Translations under genes and position numbers: made by a program
Origin: Rubricoccus marinus
Lineage (GTDB): Bacteria; Bacteroidota; Rhodothermia; Rhodothermales; Rubricoccaceae
Length of the DNA: 64,000 nt
Reading direction: 5' to 3'
NCBI RefSeq assembly: GCF_002257665.1
Contig: NZ_MQWB01000014.1
Location: 26,453-90,452, forward strand
Shown: positions 26,317-35,014 of the stretch, piece by piece
Position numbering within the stretch: position 1 is the stretch's first letter
How the letters are laid out: each line of letters begins with the position of its first letter
Notes under the pieces: generated by a model
Told to the model about the DNA's origin: nothing
The model's database searches: none
What the model saw: the letters and a program-made list of their open reading frames with translations, nothing else

Positions 26317-27533
26317 CGCAGCCCCCCGCCCCACTCTCGAACGGCGGGGACGCCGCCGGACCGACCTCTCTCGACACGCTCCGCCTCCTGGTAGAGCAGG
26401 CGGCCGAGGGGCACCCCGTCGGCGAGCACGTCCGGGTCGACGGGGTCCTCCTCGACCTCCTCATGGACGCTGACTCCGCCACCCGGGCGTCGGTGATCGA
26501 GACGGCACGAGCGCTCTCGCCCGACCTGGGCGAACGGGCCATGCGTCTCGCGTGGGCGTTTTCCGCCGCGCCAGAGGCCGACTTCCTCTCGCGCCCGGCG
26601 GCAGAATCGTTCGCGGCCTGCGTCGCCGATCCCGCCCTCGCTCCGGGCGACACGGTGGGCGACTACCGCGTCGTTCGAGAGATCGGGCGCGGCGGCATGG
26701 GCGTCGTGTACCTCGCCGAGCGGTCGGACGTAGGGCTCCGGGCCGCGGTCAAGGTGCTGTCCGGCCCCGTCGTCGCCAGCGGGGTCGAAGACCCCGACGC
26801 CCAGCGGTTCTTGGACGAGAGGCGCCATCTCGCGACGCTCTCCCACCCCAATGTCGCCCGGCTCTACGACGCCGGCCACACGGCAGACGGGCGTCCTTAC
26901 TTCGCGATGGAGCACGTCGACGGCGAGCCCTTCCCGGCCTACGCCGACCGCCGAGGGCTCAGCCTCCGCGACCGGCTCGCGCTCTTCGAGCAGGTCTGCG
27001 CGGCCGTCCGGCACGTCCACGGGCGCGGCCTGGTCCACGGCGACGTGAAGCCCGAGAACGTGCTCGTGGCCGACGACGACGAAGGCCGCCCGGTCGCCAA
27101 GCTCCTCGACTTCGGCGTCGCGACCCGCTGGAGATCTTGGGGTGACGGCGCCAGCGGCGCCCAGTCTTCGACGTGCCAGCCGTTCACGTACGGGTCCGCG
27201 GCGCCCGAGATCGTCGCCGGTGGAGAACCGACGCCCGCGTCTGACCTGTACTCGCTGGGCGTGCTGCTCCGCGAACTGGTCCGGCCACCCGCGAGCCGCA
27301 GCGCGCCCCGAGCGGTGGTCGACGCTCTCGAGTCGCTCGTCGAGCGGGCGACGAGCGCGGAGGTCGGACGCCGCCCCCCGACGGTGGCAGACCTCTCGGC
27401 GGAGCTCCGAGCGCTTACGTGGAGACCCCGGCCAGCGCAGCAGGCCGAATCGTGGGCCTTCGGAGCCGCGCTCGGGACCCTCGCCGCGCTCGCCGGAGCG
27501 GCGGTCTTCGCGCGGCTGCGGGGTCGAGGCTAG
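26313..27533 (+). CDS. Membrane-anchored Ser/Thr protein kinase
   Basis: This is a 406-aa protein. Residues 1-110 are an N-terminal extension typical of ECF-linked kinases. The kinase domain runs from ~117: glycine loop EIGRGGMGVVYLAE, lysine 147 in AAVKVL, catalytic HGDVKPENVL with Asp244, DFG at 266-268 and SAAPE as the APE motif. HGD replaces the usual HRD, so activation-loop phosphorylation may not be the switch. After ~90 residues of helical C-lobe, a single membrane helix (AFGAALGTLAALAGAAVFAR) ends the protein, with no extracellular sensor domain. It overlaps the sigma gene by 4 bases and is convergent with the RHH gene, sharing 4 bases. A copy of the tail alone occurs at 10395-10569. 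Confidence 0.92.
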   Translation: MTQPPAPLSNGGDAAGPTSLDTLRLLVEQAAEGHPVGEHVRVDGVLLDLLMDADSATRASVIETARALSPDLGERAMRLAWAFSAAPEADFLSRPAAESFAACVADPALAPGDTVGDYRVVREIGRGGMGVVYLAERSDVGLRAAVKVLSGPVVASGVEDPDAQRFLDERRHLATLSHPNVARLYDAGHTADGRPYFAMEHVDGEPFPAYADRRGLSLRDRLALFEQVCAAVRHVHGRGLVHGDVKPENVLVADDDEGRPVAKLLDFGVATRWRSWGDGASGAQSSTCQPFTYGSAAPEIVAGGEPTPASDLYSLGVLLRELVRPPASRSAPRAVVDALESLVERATSAEVGRRPPTVADLSAELRALTWRPRPAQQAESWAFGAALGTLAALAGAAVFARLRGRG

Positions 27534-27973
27534 CGCCCCCCGCGGCGTGTGCCGAAGTGACGGGCCTCCAGCGCGAAGCCCCCTCCCCTGCCCTTCTCGG
27601 TCTGCTCCATGTGCCGCCGGAGCGCCTCTTGGACGACGTCGTTCTGGCTCACGCCGCCCTCCTCGGCCGCCGCCCGGACCTTGGCGCGCATCCACGCCGG
27701 GACGTTCCAGTTGCCCTGGACGATCCGCTCGTAGCCCTCCTCGCCCGGCGCTGGCGCTTCGGGTCGCTGGACGGGCTTGGCCGGCCCGATGGCGTTGCCG
27801 GAGGCTGCCTTGCCCGGTGCCGCCTTGCCCGAGGCCGGCTTTCGGGTGGCCTTCTTCGCCTTCTGCTTTGGGCCAGCCGGTTCAGCTGGGGCCGGGGTGA
27901 AGGCGCCCTCGAACGCGGTCCCCTCGGTCGTGGCCGGTTCGATGTTGAGACGGGGCTTGCGGGATGATGCCAT
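27530..27973 (-). CDS. RHH-type DNA-binding partner of ParA
   Basis: This is a 147-aa protein. Residues 1-60 are a basic Ala/Lys/Pro-rich disordered arm (PKQKAKKATRKPASGKAAPG). Residues ~80-125 hold [20 protein letters not shown] and [18 protein letters not shown], a beta strand followed by two helices as in ribbon-helix-helix proteins. The C-terminus [18 protein letters not shown] is conserved in a second, chimeric copy at 10574-10969. It lies 46 bases downstream of parA on the same strand, the place of a ParB/ParG-type centromere-binding protein. The CTAG-rich sites around parA are its most likely DNA targets. The role is inferred; the RHH fold is a pattern judgement. Confidence 0.7.
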   Translation of the reverse strand: MASSRKPRLNIEPATTEGTAFEGAFTPAPAEPAGPKQKAKKATRKPASGKAAPGKAASGNAIGPAKPVQRPEAPAPGEEGYERIVQGNWNVPAWMRAKVRAAAEEGGVSQNDVVQEALRRHMEQTEKGRGGGFALEARHFGTRRGGR

Positions 27974-27977
27974 GGAT

Positions 27978-28023
27978 CTAAGGTCTAGACGCTAGATGCT
28001 AGGGTGTAGAGTCTACGTCCTAG
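27978..28023. promoter_or_regulatory. CTAG-rich sites between parA and the RHH gene
   Basis: Two imperfect copies of the CTAGGGTCTAGACCCTAG theme: CTAAGGTCTAGACGCTAG (27978-27995), and a second spanning 27999-28023 with CTAGGGTGTAGAGTCTACG at its core. CTAG is otherwise rare in the window, so this is a specific signal, probably bound by the RHH protein whose start codon is only 5 bases away. Confidence 0.65.
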
Positions 28024-28805
28024 ATGATTCGGGGCGACGGGCGCGCTTCGATCTCGTCGGCCAGCGCGGCGTAGTCCTGGGCGGCCGTCGAGGCGCGGTC
28101 GTAGAACGGGAGCGGGACGCGCGCCATCTCGGACTCGCGCACGCGGACGGTCTCCCGGATGTAGGTCTTGAGCCCCCCCTCCCCGTCCGGGCCTGCCACC
28201 TGCTGCGCGACGTACTCGGCGAGGTCGAGGTCGTGGTGGCTCGACACGTTTACGCGCGTGGCGAAGGCGCCCGAGACGGGCGTCGTCCCGAACCGCTTCG
28301 AGAGCTCGACGACGTCGACGAGCCCGTCGAGCGCGCCGCGGCCCGACGCGACGGGCACGTAGACCTCGTCGGCGGACGCGAGCGTGGCCGTGACGAGCGC
28401 CGACGCCTGGGGCGGCGAGTCGATGACGACGAAGTCGTAGTCCGCCTCGACGGCGTCGAGCAGCGCGACGAGCCGGTTGGCGAGCCGGGCGACGGCCTGG
28501 CCCTCGAACTGGACGAGTTGGCGGCTGGCCGGGACGAGGTGGAGCGCGCCGCCGTTCTCGGCGAGCGGCTTGTCCCAGAGCCCCTCGGGCCGGAGCACGG
28601 CGGCGGCGGCTTCGATCTCGCCCTTGAGGTACTGCGCCGCGGCGTGGGACGGGTCGAGCCCGGCCGATTTGGTCAGCGTCGCCTGCGGGTCGAGGTCGAC
28701 CAGCAAGACGCGGCGGCCACGGCGGGCCAGTTCGGCCGCGACGGCGAGCGAGGAAGTCGTCTTGGACGAGCCGCCCTTGAGGTTGCTGAAGGCGATGACG
28801 CGCAC
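28020..28805 (-). CDS. parA: ParA-family partition ATPase
   Basis: This is a 261-aa P-loop ATPase. It starts MRVIAFSNLKGGSSKTTSSL with the deviant Walker A KGGSSKTT. The Walker A' is VLLVDLDPQATLTKSAGLD and the Walker B VVIDSPPQASALVTATLASA. There is no N-terminal DNA-binding extension, so it is the short type (type Ib-like) that pairs with a small RHH protein, as found next to it. It moves plasmid copies apart over the nucleoid. The start at 28805 lies just after a CTAG-rich array from which the divergent traF gene also starts, so partition and transfer may share control. Confidence 0.92.
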   Translation of the reverse strand: MRVIAFSNLKGGSSKTTSSLAVAAELARRGRRVLLVDLDPQATLTKSAGLDPSHAAAQYLKGEIEAAAAVLRPEGLWDKPLAENGGALHLVPASRQLVQFEGQAVARLANRLVALLDAVEADYDFVVIDSPPQASALVTATLASADEVYVPVASGRGALDGLVDVVELSKRFGTTPVSGAFATRVNVSSHHDLDLAEYVAQQVAGPDGEGGLKTYIRETVRVRESEMARVPLPFYDRASTAAQDYAALADEIEARPSPRII

Positions 28806-28822
28806 GGGGGAGGGGGGATGGC

Positions 28823-28959
28823 CTAGCCCCTAGATACTACCGGCTAGGGTCTATTGTCGAGAGTCTAGACACTAGTCGTGATACATAGGACTCTCGTGAG
28901 CCGTCGCGGCGCAGCGAGGCGCTGAACGGAGCGAACAGAGCCTAGGGTCTAGATGCTAG
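28823..28959. promoter_or_regulatory. CTAG-site array in the divergent parA/traF region
   Basis: Several CTAG-containing elements are seen: CTAGCCCCTAG (28823-28833), CTAGGGTCTA (28844-28853), GAGTCTAGACACTAG (28861-28875) and CCTAGGGTCTAGATGCTAG (28941-28959). The last includes the start codon of traF. The array covers both promoters and is the best candidate for the plasmid centromere and for an operator of transfer genes. Confidence 0.7.
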
Positions 28960-29531
28960 AACGACATGAAGCACAGCGTTGCGAGGACGCCCGTTGGGCG
29001 CGCCGCCTGCGTCTATGGTTCGTCGCGGTCGGAGGGGCGGTCCTTGCCGTGGCTGTGGGGGCGCTGCTCGGCGTCCGCGTCAACACCACGCCCAGCCTCC
29101 CGAGAGGGCTCTACGTCGCCTCGGCACTGGGAGAGCAGCCGGTCGCGCGGGGCGACTTGGTGGCCGCGTGCCCGGACACGGCAGCGGTCCAACGTCTCGG
29201 CCGGTACTGGACGAACGGGCGGTGTCCCGGCGGCACCGGTCGCCCCAACGGCGTCCGGCCGCTCGCGAAGCCGGTCGCGGGCCTCCCAGGCGACACCGTC
29301 CGCGTCGACCGCGGCGGCGTTTGGGTAGGGGGTAGGCTCCTGCCGTCGAGCGCGCCGCTCGTCCGCGACCGTGCGGGACGACCCGTCCGGCCCGCACTCG
29401 GGGTGCGCGTCCTCGGACCTGGCGAGTACTGGCTCCACTCGGGGCGGGTGCCCACGTCGATCGACTCCCGCTACGCCGGACCCGTCCGCGTCGTCCTCGA
29501 ACGGCTCCGGCCGCTCTGGACGGAGGACTGA
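28953..29531 (+). CDS. traF: TraF-type conjugative signal peptidase (S26)
   Basis: This is a 192-aa membrane-anchored serine protease. A single N-terminal membrane helix (residues ~21-42), the catalytic Ser48 in NTTPSLPRGLYV and the Lys106 general base in LAKPVAGLPGDTVRV identify it. The closing LGPGEYWLHSGRVPTSIDSR is the conserved box near the C-terminus of S26 enzymes. In IncP plasmids TraF trims and cyclises the TrbC pilin, whose gene is at 30772-31110. The ATG at 28953 lies inside a CTAG site; translation would begin within the operator. Confidence 0.85.
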   Translation: MLERHEAQRCEDARWARRLRLWFVAVGGAVLAVAVGALLGVRVNTTPSLPRGLYVASALGEQPVARGDLVAACPDTAAVQRLGRYWTNGRCPGGTGRPNGVRPLAKPVAGLPGDTVRVDRGGVWVGGRLLPSSAPLVRDRAGRPVRPALGVRVLGPGEYWLHSGRVPTSIDSRYAGPVRVVLERLRPLWTED

Positions 29532-29648
29532 GCCTCGGCGCGGCCGGGGCGCGCTCTACCCGTCGGACCCGCCCGGCCACCTCTCCGAACGAGGTGACAG
29601 CCCGGTGAGCGTAGCCCGAGGCGGGTCCCGACTTCCCCAACCCCGTCC

Positions 29649-30647
29649 GTGCCCACGTCCTCCCGCCCTCAACAGACCCGGACTGGCGCCGACGGGAGCG
29701 CCGAAGCGGGGCGCGAGGGCCGCTACCGCGAGCTCATGGAGCGGTACCTCGGCCCGCGCGTCGTCGAGGCCTTCGCGGACGACGACGTAACCGAGGTCTA
29801 CGTCAACGGCGACGGCCGGCTGCGGCTCGACACCCACTCACGGGGCAAGGTGCTCGCGGGCGTCCAGCTCCGCGCCGCCCGCGTCGAGCAGTTCCTGCAC
29901 GCCGTGGCCGCCTTCCACGGCGACGCGCTCCACGGCGGCACGCCGACCGTCCAGGCCGAGCTCCCCGACGCCACGTTCGGGGGCGCCCGCCTCCAGGGCT
30001 TCCTGTCGCCACTGGCGGAGGCCTCGTGCTTCGTGATCCGCAAGCGGGCCTCGCGCGTGTTCGACCTCGACAGCTACGTCCCCACCGTGATGACGGCGAA
30101 ACAGCGGACCGCGCTCCGCGACGCCGTACACGCCCACGAGAACATCCTGGTCTGCGGAGGCACCGGCTCGGGCAAGACGACGCTCTGCAACGCGCTCTTG
30201 AAGGAGATGACCGACCTATTCCCAGAGGAGCGGATCGTGGTCCTGGAGGACACGGGCGAGCTCCAGTGCGCGGCCGACGACCACCTCCAACTGAGGACCT
30301 CCGACGACGTATCGCTCGCCGACCTCGTCCGGCACACGCTCCGCTGCACCCCCGACCGGATCGTCGTGGGAGAGGTCCGCGACGAAGCCGCGCTCCACCT
30401 CTTGGACGCTTGGGCGACGGGCCACCCCGGAGGCTGCGCGACGCTCCACGCGACCACGGCGCTCGGGGCGCTCCACCGGCTCGGGCGGCTCGCGCAGCGG
30501 GCCAACGTGCCGCCCCAGCACGAGTTGGTGGCCGAGGCCGTCGGTGTCGTCCTCGTGATCCAGGGCGGCAACCAGGGGCGGCGCGTGACGGAGCTCGTCC
30601 GCGTCGACGGACAGACGGAAGGGACCTACGAGCTCTCGCCCGTCTAA
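29649..30647 (+). CDS. trbB: TrbB, VirB11-family conjugation ATPase
   Basis: This is a 332-aa secretion ATPase starting at GTG 29649. The N-terminal domain has DDDVTEVYVNGDGRLRLDTH. Walker A is VCGGTGSGKTTLCNALL (~residues 168-180), the Asp box IVVLEDTGELQC, Walker B IVVGEVRDEAALHLLDAWAT and the His box GHPGGCATLHATTALGAL. The hexameric enzyme powers pilus assembly and substrate hand-over. The 117-base gap after traF holds no gene. Confidence 0.95.
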   Translation: MPTSSRPQQTRTGADGSAEAGREGRYRELMERYLGPRVVEAFADDDVTEVYVNGDGRLRLDTHSRGKVLAGVQLRAARVEQFLHAVAAFHGDALHGGTPTVQAELPDATFGGARLQGFLSPLAEASCFVIRKRASRVFDLDSYVPTVMTAKQRTALRDAVHAHENILVCGGTGSGKTTLCNALLKEMTDLFPEERIVVLEDTGELQCAADDHLQLRTSDDVSLADLVRHTLRCTPDRIVVGEVRDEAALHLLDAWATGHPGGCATLHATTALGALHRLGRLAQRANVPPQHELVAEAVGVVLVIQGGNQGRRVTELVRVDGQTEGTYELSPV

Positions 30648-30771
30648 GCGCCGCTGTGAGCGCGACGTCGCCCGGGTGAGCCTCGGACGCGGCCCGCCGC
30701 GCTCTCGCGCAGTAGGCGGCCCTCCAGGGCCTCTGGCGAGCCGCCGCGACCTCTCACTCCACCCCGCGCCC

Positions 30772-31110
30772 ATGCCCCGCTCGCTCCAGCCCGACCCCAG
30801 CCGCTGCGTCCTCGTCGGACGCGCCCTCACGCTCCTCGCCCTCGCGGCCGTCCTCGCCGACCCCGCCGCGGCCTCTGGCGGCGCGGCCATGCCGTGGGAC
30901 GGCCCGCTCCAGACCATCGCCGACGCGCTCACCGGCAACACCATCCGCCTCGTCGCCGTGATCGCGCTCGCCGCCGGCGGCATCGTGTGGGCATTCACCA
31001 AGAACGAGGAGGGCGTCAAGCGGATCGGCCAGGCCGTGCTCGGCCTCGGCGTCGCCATCGGCGCGGCCTCGTTCGCCGCCACGCTCGGCATCTCAGGCTC
31101 GACGTTTTGA
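30772..31110 (+). CDS. trbC: TrbC, pilin precursor (VirB2)
   Basis: This is a 112-aa prepilin. A long signal sequence ends in DPAAASGGAAMPWDGPLQTI; two further membrane helices follow (IRLVAVIALAAGGIVWAF and AVLGLGVAIGAASFAATLGI) separated by a short charged loop TKNEEGVKRI. This is the layout of VirB2/TrbC pilins. The ATG at 30772 is preceded by a C/T-rich leader; the open frame upstream is not coding. Its stop overlaps the TTG start of trbD. Confidence 0.9.
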   Translation: MPRSLQPDPSRCVLVGRALTLLALAAVLADPAAASGGAAMPWDGPLQTIADALTGNTIRLVAVIALAAGGIVWAFTKNEEGVKRIGQAVLGLGVAIGAASFAATLGISGSTF

Positions 31111-31451
31111 GCGCGGTCCGCAGCGGGGGAGGGGGGACGCTCCCCGAGCGGCCCGTCCACCAGTCGCTCGTCCGGACGCCCCGCTACGCCGGGGTCGACC
31201 GGACCTTCCTCGTCTTGGAGGTCACGCTCGTCGTTTGCCTGGGCTACCTCATGGGCGTCTCGTGGGCGACGGCGGGCGTCGTGCTCCTCACCGTCGGCGT
31301 GGTCCACCCGCTCATGGTCCGGCTCTCGGCCGACGACGAGCTCCTGCCGCACCTCGTCGTGCGGACGCTCACGCAGGCCGACGCCTACGACGCGCTCCCG
31401 CACGCCTCTGGCTCGGGCCGCAAGCCGAGCCCGGCCGTTCCCACGCCCTAG
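31107..31451 (+). CDS. trbD: TrbD (VirB3-like)
   Basis: This is a 114-aa inner-membrane protein with a TTG start inside the trbC stop (TTGA overlap). VHQSLVRTPRYAGVDRTFLV is the conserved VirB3/TrbD N-terminal motif ahead of two hydrophobic segments (LEVTLVVCLGYLMGVSWATA and GVVLLTVGVVHPLMVRL). VirB3-type proteins work with the VirB4 ATPase encoded next. Confidence 0.85.
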   Translation: MSAVRSGGGGTLPERPVHQSLVRTPRYAGVDRTFLVLEVTLVVCLGYLMGVSWATAGVVLLTVGVVHPLMVRLSADDELLPHLVVRTLTQADAYDALPHASGSGRKPSPAVPTP

Positions 31452-31460
31452 CCGAAACGG

Positions 31461-31485
31461 CTAGAACCTAGCGTCTAGACCCTAG
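31461..31485. promoter_or_regulatory. CTAG palindrome before trbE
   Basis: CTAGAACCTAGCGTCTAGAC followed by CCTAG, ending 3 bases before the trbE start. It is an extended variant of the CTAGGGTCTAGACCCTAG palindrome, with four CTAG tetramers in 25 bases. Repressor binding here would block transcription or translation of trbE. Confidence 0.65.
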
Positions 31486-31488
31486 ATC

Positions 31489-34119
31489 ATGAGTTTGATT
31501 TCTGCCGCCGCCGGCTTGGCCGCCGGGTCGCTGGGTGCCACCGCGCTCGGGAAGCTCCGCGAGCACCGGAAGGCGCCGCGTGCGCTCTCGGACCTGCTCG
31601 GCTGGGGCTTCCTGGTGGGGGAGGGGGTCGTGCTCACGAAGGACGGATCGTTCCTGGCCGCCTGGCGCGTCCGGGGCCGGGACCTCGCGTCCTCGACGGT
31701 GGGCGAGGTCGCCGCGCTCGCCACGCACGTCGGCGCCGCGCTCTCGGCCTACGGCGACGGCTGGATGATCCACGCCGATGCCGTCCGCCGAGAGGCCGTC
31801 GGCTACGCGCTGCCCGAGCGGTGCCACTTCCCCGACCCCGTGAGCGCGCTCGTCGACGAGACGCGCCGCGCCCGCTACACGGCGACCGCCGAGCACTACG
31901 AGACCGAGTCGGTCTTCTCGCTCACCTACACGCCGCCCCCGGGGCTGGTCGGCCGTCTGCAAAAGGCCGTCGTCGCCGGACGAGACGGGGCGCGCGATGG
32001 TTCGCGCGGCGGCGTCGACTGGGACCGGCTCCTCGGCCAGTTCGAGCGCGAGGCGCGCGGGCTCCGCGACCGCCTCTCGTCGGCCGTCCGGATCGAGCGG
32101 CTCGGGAGCGCGGACCTGCTCCGGCACCTCCACGAGTGCCTGACAGGGCTGCCCCACGCCGTCGGCGTGCCGGGGCGTGGGGCGTACCTCGACTACGCGC
32201 TCGCCGACCAGCCCTTCGTCGGCGGCTTCGAGCCGCGCGTGGGCGGCAAGCACGTCCGCGTCGTCGCCGTGCAGGGCTACCCGAACACCACGACGCCCGG
32301 CCTCGCCGACCCGCTGCTCCGGCTGCCGTTCCCGTACCGGTGGAGCCTGCGGTTCCTGCCGTTCTCGCCAGCGACGGCGACCAAGGTGATCGGCAAGGCC
32401 CAGCTCGGGTGGTTCCAGAAGCGGCGCGGCGCGGGCGACTGGGTGAAGGACATGGCCTCGAAGGAGAAGCGCCAGGACACCGAGATGGACCTCGCCTTCC
32501 AGGACGCGAACGCGAGCCAGATGGTGCTCGACGCCGGCGCCGCTCGGGCCTCGAACACGGGCGGCGAGCTCCGCTTCGGCTACCTCACGGCCTGCGCCGT
32601 CGTGATGGCGGAGAGCGGGCGCGCGGCGGACGACCGGGCGGCCGGGCTCCTCAAGGCCGTCCGCGACCTCGGGTTCACGGGCCGCGTCGAGGACGTGAAC
32701 GCCGTCGACGCCCTCATTGGCTCCCTGCCGGGCCACGGCCACGCCAACCTCCGCCGCCCGGTCTTGTCGACCGACAACCTGGTCGACTTGCTCCCGCTCA
32801 CGGCCCCGTGGGGCGGGCACCGCGAGGTCCCGAGCGGGCTCTTCCCCCCGGGCTCGCCGCCGCTTCTGTGGGCGAGGACGGACGGCTCGACGCCGTTCCG
32901 CCTCTGCCTCCACGAGGGCGACGTGGGCCACACGCTCGTCGTCGGCGCGACGGGCGCGGGCAAGTCCGTGCTCGTGGGCCTGATTCTAGCACAGTGGCGC
33001 CGCTACGCCGGAGCGCGGACGGTCACGTTCGACGTCGGCTACAGCCACTACGTCTCGGGCCGCGCGATGGGCGCGGCGCACTACGACCTTGCCGGGCCTC
33101 TGGCAGCAGGCCGCCCGGTCGAGATGCAGCCGCTCCGCGACGTGGACCGGCCCGAGGTGCGGACGTGGGCCGTCGACTGGGTCGAGTCCCTCGTCGAGCT
33201 CCAGGGCGAGCGGCTCTCGCCCGACGAGCGGGGGCGCCTGGCCCACGCCGTCGGCCTGCTGGCGGAGAGCCCGCCCGAGGACCGGACGCTGACGGCGCTC
33301 CTGGTCGGGCTCGGCGACGAGCGGCTCCGGGCGCTCGTCCGGCCCTACACGCTCGAAGGCCCGTACGGCCAGCTCTTCGACGCCGACCGCGACTCCTTCG
33401 GGGCCGGTAACAGCCCCAGCAGTGGAGAGGAAGCCGTCCGGCACCAGGTCGTCGAGCTCTCGCACTTGGTCGGGATGTCGGACCGCGTGCTCGTGCCGGC
33501 GCTGACGTACCTCTTCCGCCGCGTCGAGGAGGGCCTGGACGGCTCGCCGACGCTCATCGTGATCGAGGAGGCCTGGGCGGCGCTCATGCACGGCCGCTTC
33601 GCCGACCGCCTGAGGCAGTGGCTCCTGACCCTCCGCAAGCGGAACGCGGCCGTCGTGGTCGTGGCCCACAGCCCGGCCCAGTTCCGCGACCCCGGCGTCA
33701 AGGGCGCGCAGCTCCTCGTCGAGAGCTGCCCGACGCGGATCTTCCTGCCCAACCCCGACGCCGCCGAGCCCGACACGGCGGCGCTCTACCGCTGGCTGGG
33801 TCTCAACGAGGCCGAGGTGTCTCGGCTCGCGCGGGCACGGAAGAAGCAGGACTACTACGTCCGCTCGCCGTCGGGCGCCCGGACGTTCGACCTCGCGCTG
33901 GGGCCGCTGGAGATGGCGTTTCTGGGCACGCTCCCCGGCCGCTCAGCCGACGAGACCGTCCGCGAAGCCGCGCGGCTGGCGGACGCCGACCCTGAGAAAT
34001 GGCTGACCGAGTGGCTCCGTCTCTGCGGCCTCGATGCCGAAGCCGACGCGCTGGAGCGTTCGTATCCGGTTCGTCTTGGCCCATGCGCGAGCGACGCTAC
34101 CGCGCCGACGCGGCGCTGA
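31489..34119 (+). CDS. trbE: TrbE, VirB4-family conjugation ATPase
   Basis: This is an 876-aa protein. The N-terminal ~430 residues form the VirB4/CagE domain (LGWGFLVGEGVVLTKDGSFL; YTPPPGLVGRLQKAV). Walker A is VVGATGAGKSVLVGLILAQW (~residues 484-503) and Walker B PTLIVIEEAWAALMHGRFAD, with the following WLLTLRKRNAAVVVVAHSPA typical of VirB4. It energises T4SS assembly at the inner membrane. It starts just after a CTAG palindrome and its last 23 bases overlap the convergent gene at 34097. Confidence 0.95.
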   Translation: MSLISAAAGLAAGSLGATALGKLREHRKAPRALSDLLGWGFLVGEGVVLTKDGSFLAAWRVRGRDLASSTVGEVAALATHVGAALSAYGDGWMIHADAVRREAVGYALPERCHFPDPVSALVDETRRARYTATAEHYETESVFSLTYTPPPGLVGRLQKAVVAGRDGARDGSRGGVDWDRLLGQFEREARGLRDRLSSAVRIERLGSADLLRHLHECLTGLPHAVGVPGRGAYLDYALADQPFVGGFEPRVGGKHVRVVAVQGYPNTTTPGLADPLLRLPFPYRWSLRFLPFSPATATKVIGKAQLGWFQKRRGAGDWVKDMASKEKRQDTEMDLAFQDANASQMVLDAGAARASNTGGELRFGYLTACAVVMAESGRAADDRAAGLLKAVRDLGFTGRVEDVNAVDALIGSLPGHGHANLRRPVLSTDNLVDLLPLTAPWGGHREVPSGLFPPGSPPLLWARTDGSTPFRLCLHEGDVGHTLVVGATGAGKSVLVGLILAQWRRYAGARTVTFDVGYSHYVSGRAMGAAHYDLAGPLAAGRPVEMQPLRDVDRPEVRTWAVDWVESLVELQGERLSPDERGRLAHAVGLLAESPPEDRTLTALLVGLGDERLRALVRPYTLEGPYGQLFDADRDSFGAGNSPSSGEEAVRHQVVELSHLVGMSDRVLVPALTYLFRRVEEGLDGSPTLIVIEEAWAALMHGRFADRLRQWLLTLRKRNAAVVVVAHSPAQFRDPGVKGAQLLVESCPTRIFLPNPDAAEPDTAALYRWLGLNEAEVSRLARARKKQDYYVRSPSGARTFDLALGPLEMAFLGTLPGRSADETVREAARLADADPEKWLTEWLRLCGLDAEADALERSYPVRLGPCASDATAPTRR

Positions 34120-35014
34120 CCAGCTCGCGGACGGTCGCGGCGAACGGGACGAGGGCGGCCTCTCCGCGGTGGCCGTCGAGACTCGGCGCCTCCGGGACCA
34201 CGAGGCGGAGCGGGCGGGCGTGGCGCTCCAAGAGGTCGCGCGCCTTCGACGAGGCCACGTAGGGCGTCCACCCTGCCGCGCCCTCGCCCCAGTCGGCTAT
34301 AGCGAGGAGCAGGGGGAACGTCTCCGCCCAGTCGCCCCAGCGAGGCCGCGGGCCACCCGCGAGGAGGGCCGACCACTCCGCGACGTCGGCCGCTCGGTAC
34401 GCGGCCGGGGACGCGCCCGTCGGCACGACGACGCGCGCCAGCGTCATCTCGCCCAGCGCGACGCGGACGGCGACCGTCGAGTACCCCAGCGACTCCGCCA
34501 GCTCGCGGACCGTCGAGGGCCGCTCTCGCCCGAGGAGCGCGGCAAAGAGGTCCGCCTTCGCGCTCACGCCGAACGCGGCCCGGAGCCGGAGCACCACGGC
34601 CGACGGGTCCGAGAGGTCCGGCGTGTCCGCCCCCTTCCCGGGACGCGCGTCGAGGCCGCGCGGTCCTGCGAGCCGCTTCCACCGGCGGTCCCCGGCCTCG
34701 ACGGCCGAGGCCGCGAACGCCCCCAGTGAGCTCTTGGCGTCCCCCGTCGCGAAGCGGTCCGACAAGGACCGGATCCGCTGAACGCTCAGGAGCCTTGACC
34801 CGGCGGACGCCCACCACAGCAGGACGTCGCCCAGGCGGCGCTCGTGCGGGACGAGCGCGAGCGAGGCGAGCACGAGCGCCTCGGGATCGAGGACCGTCCG
34901 GGACCGGGGGCCGCTGGCGAGCGCCCCGAGGGCGCCCCACTGGCGCCACGCCGCGTCGAGGGCGGCCTCGCGCGCCTGCCGTCCGAGGTCTGAAGAGGCG
35001 TCCGTGCTAGTCAT
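34097..35014 (-). CDS. Winged-helix protein, partner of the nucleotidyltransferase (AbiEi-like role)
   Basis: This is a 305-aa soluble, helix-rich protein. A winged-helix motif is visible at residues ~165-200 (PSTVRELAESLGYSTVAVRV, ALGEMTLARVVVPTG). Other parts (VLASLALVPHERRLGDVLLW; ETFPLLLAIADWGEG) are hydrophobic helices of unknown family. It follows the nucleotidyltransferase gene with an 8-base overlap, the arrangement of AbiE-type pairs, in which a winged-helix protein is antitoxin and repressor. Gene order is reversed relative to classical AbiEi-AbiEii. It is antisense to and convergent with trbE, overlapping it by 23 bases. Direct homology to AbiEi is not claimed; the functional label is inference from fold, overlap and partner. 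Confidence 0.6.
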   Translation of the reverse strand: MTSTDASSDLGRQAREAALDAAWRQWGALGALASGPRSRTVLDPEALVLASLALVPHERRLGDVLLWWASAGSRLLSVQRIRSLSDRFATGDAKSSLGAFAASAVEAGDRRWKRLAGPRGLDARPGKGADTPDLSDPSAVVLRLRAAFGVSAKADLFAALLGRERPSTVRELAESLGYSTVAVRVALGEMTLARVVVPTGASPAAYRAADVAEWSALLAGGPRPRWGDWAETFPLLLAIADWGEGAAGWTPYVASSKARDLLERHARPLRLVVPEAPSLDGHRGEAALVPFAATVRELVSAASAR

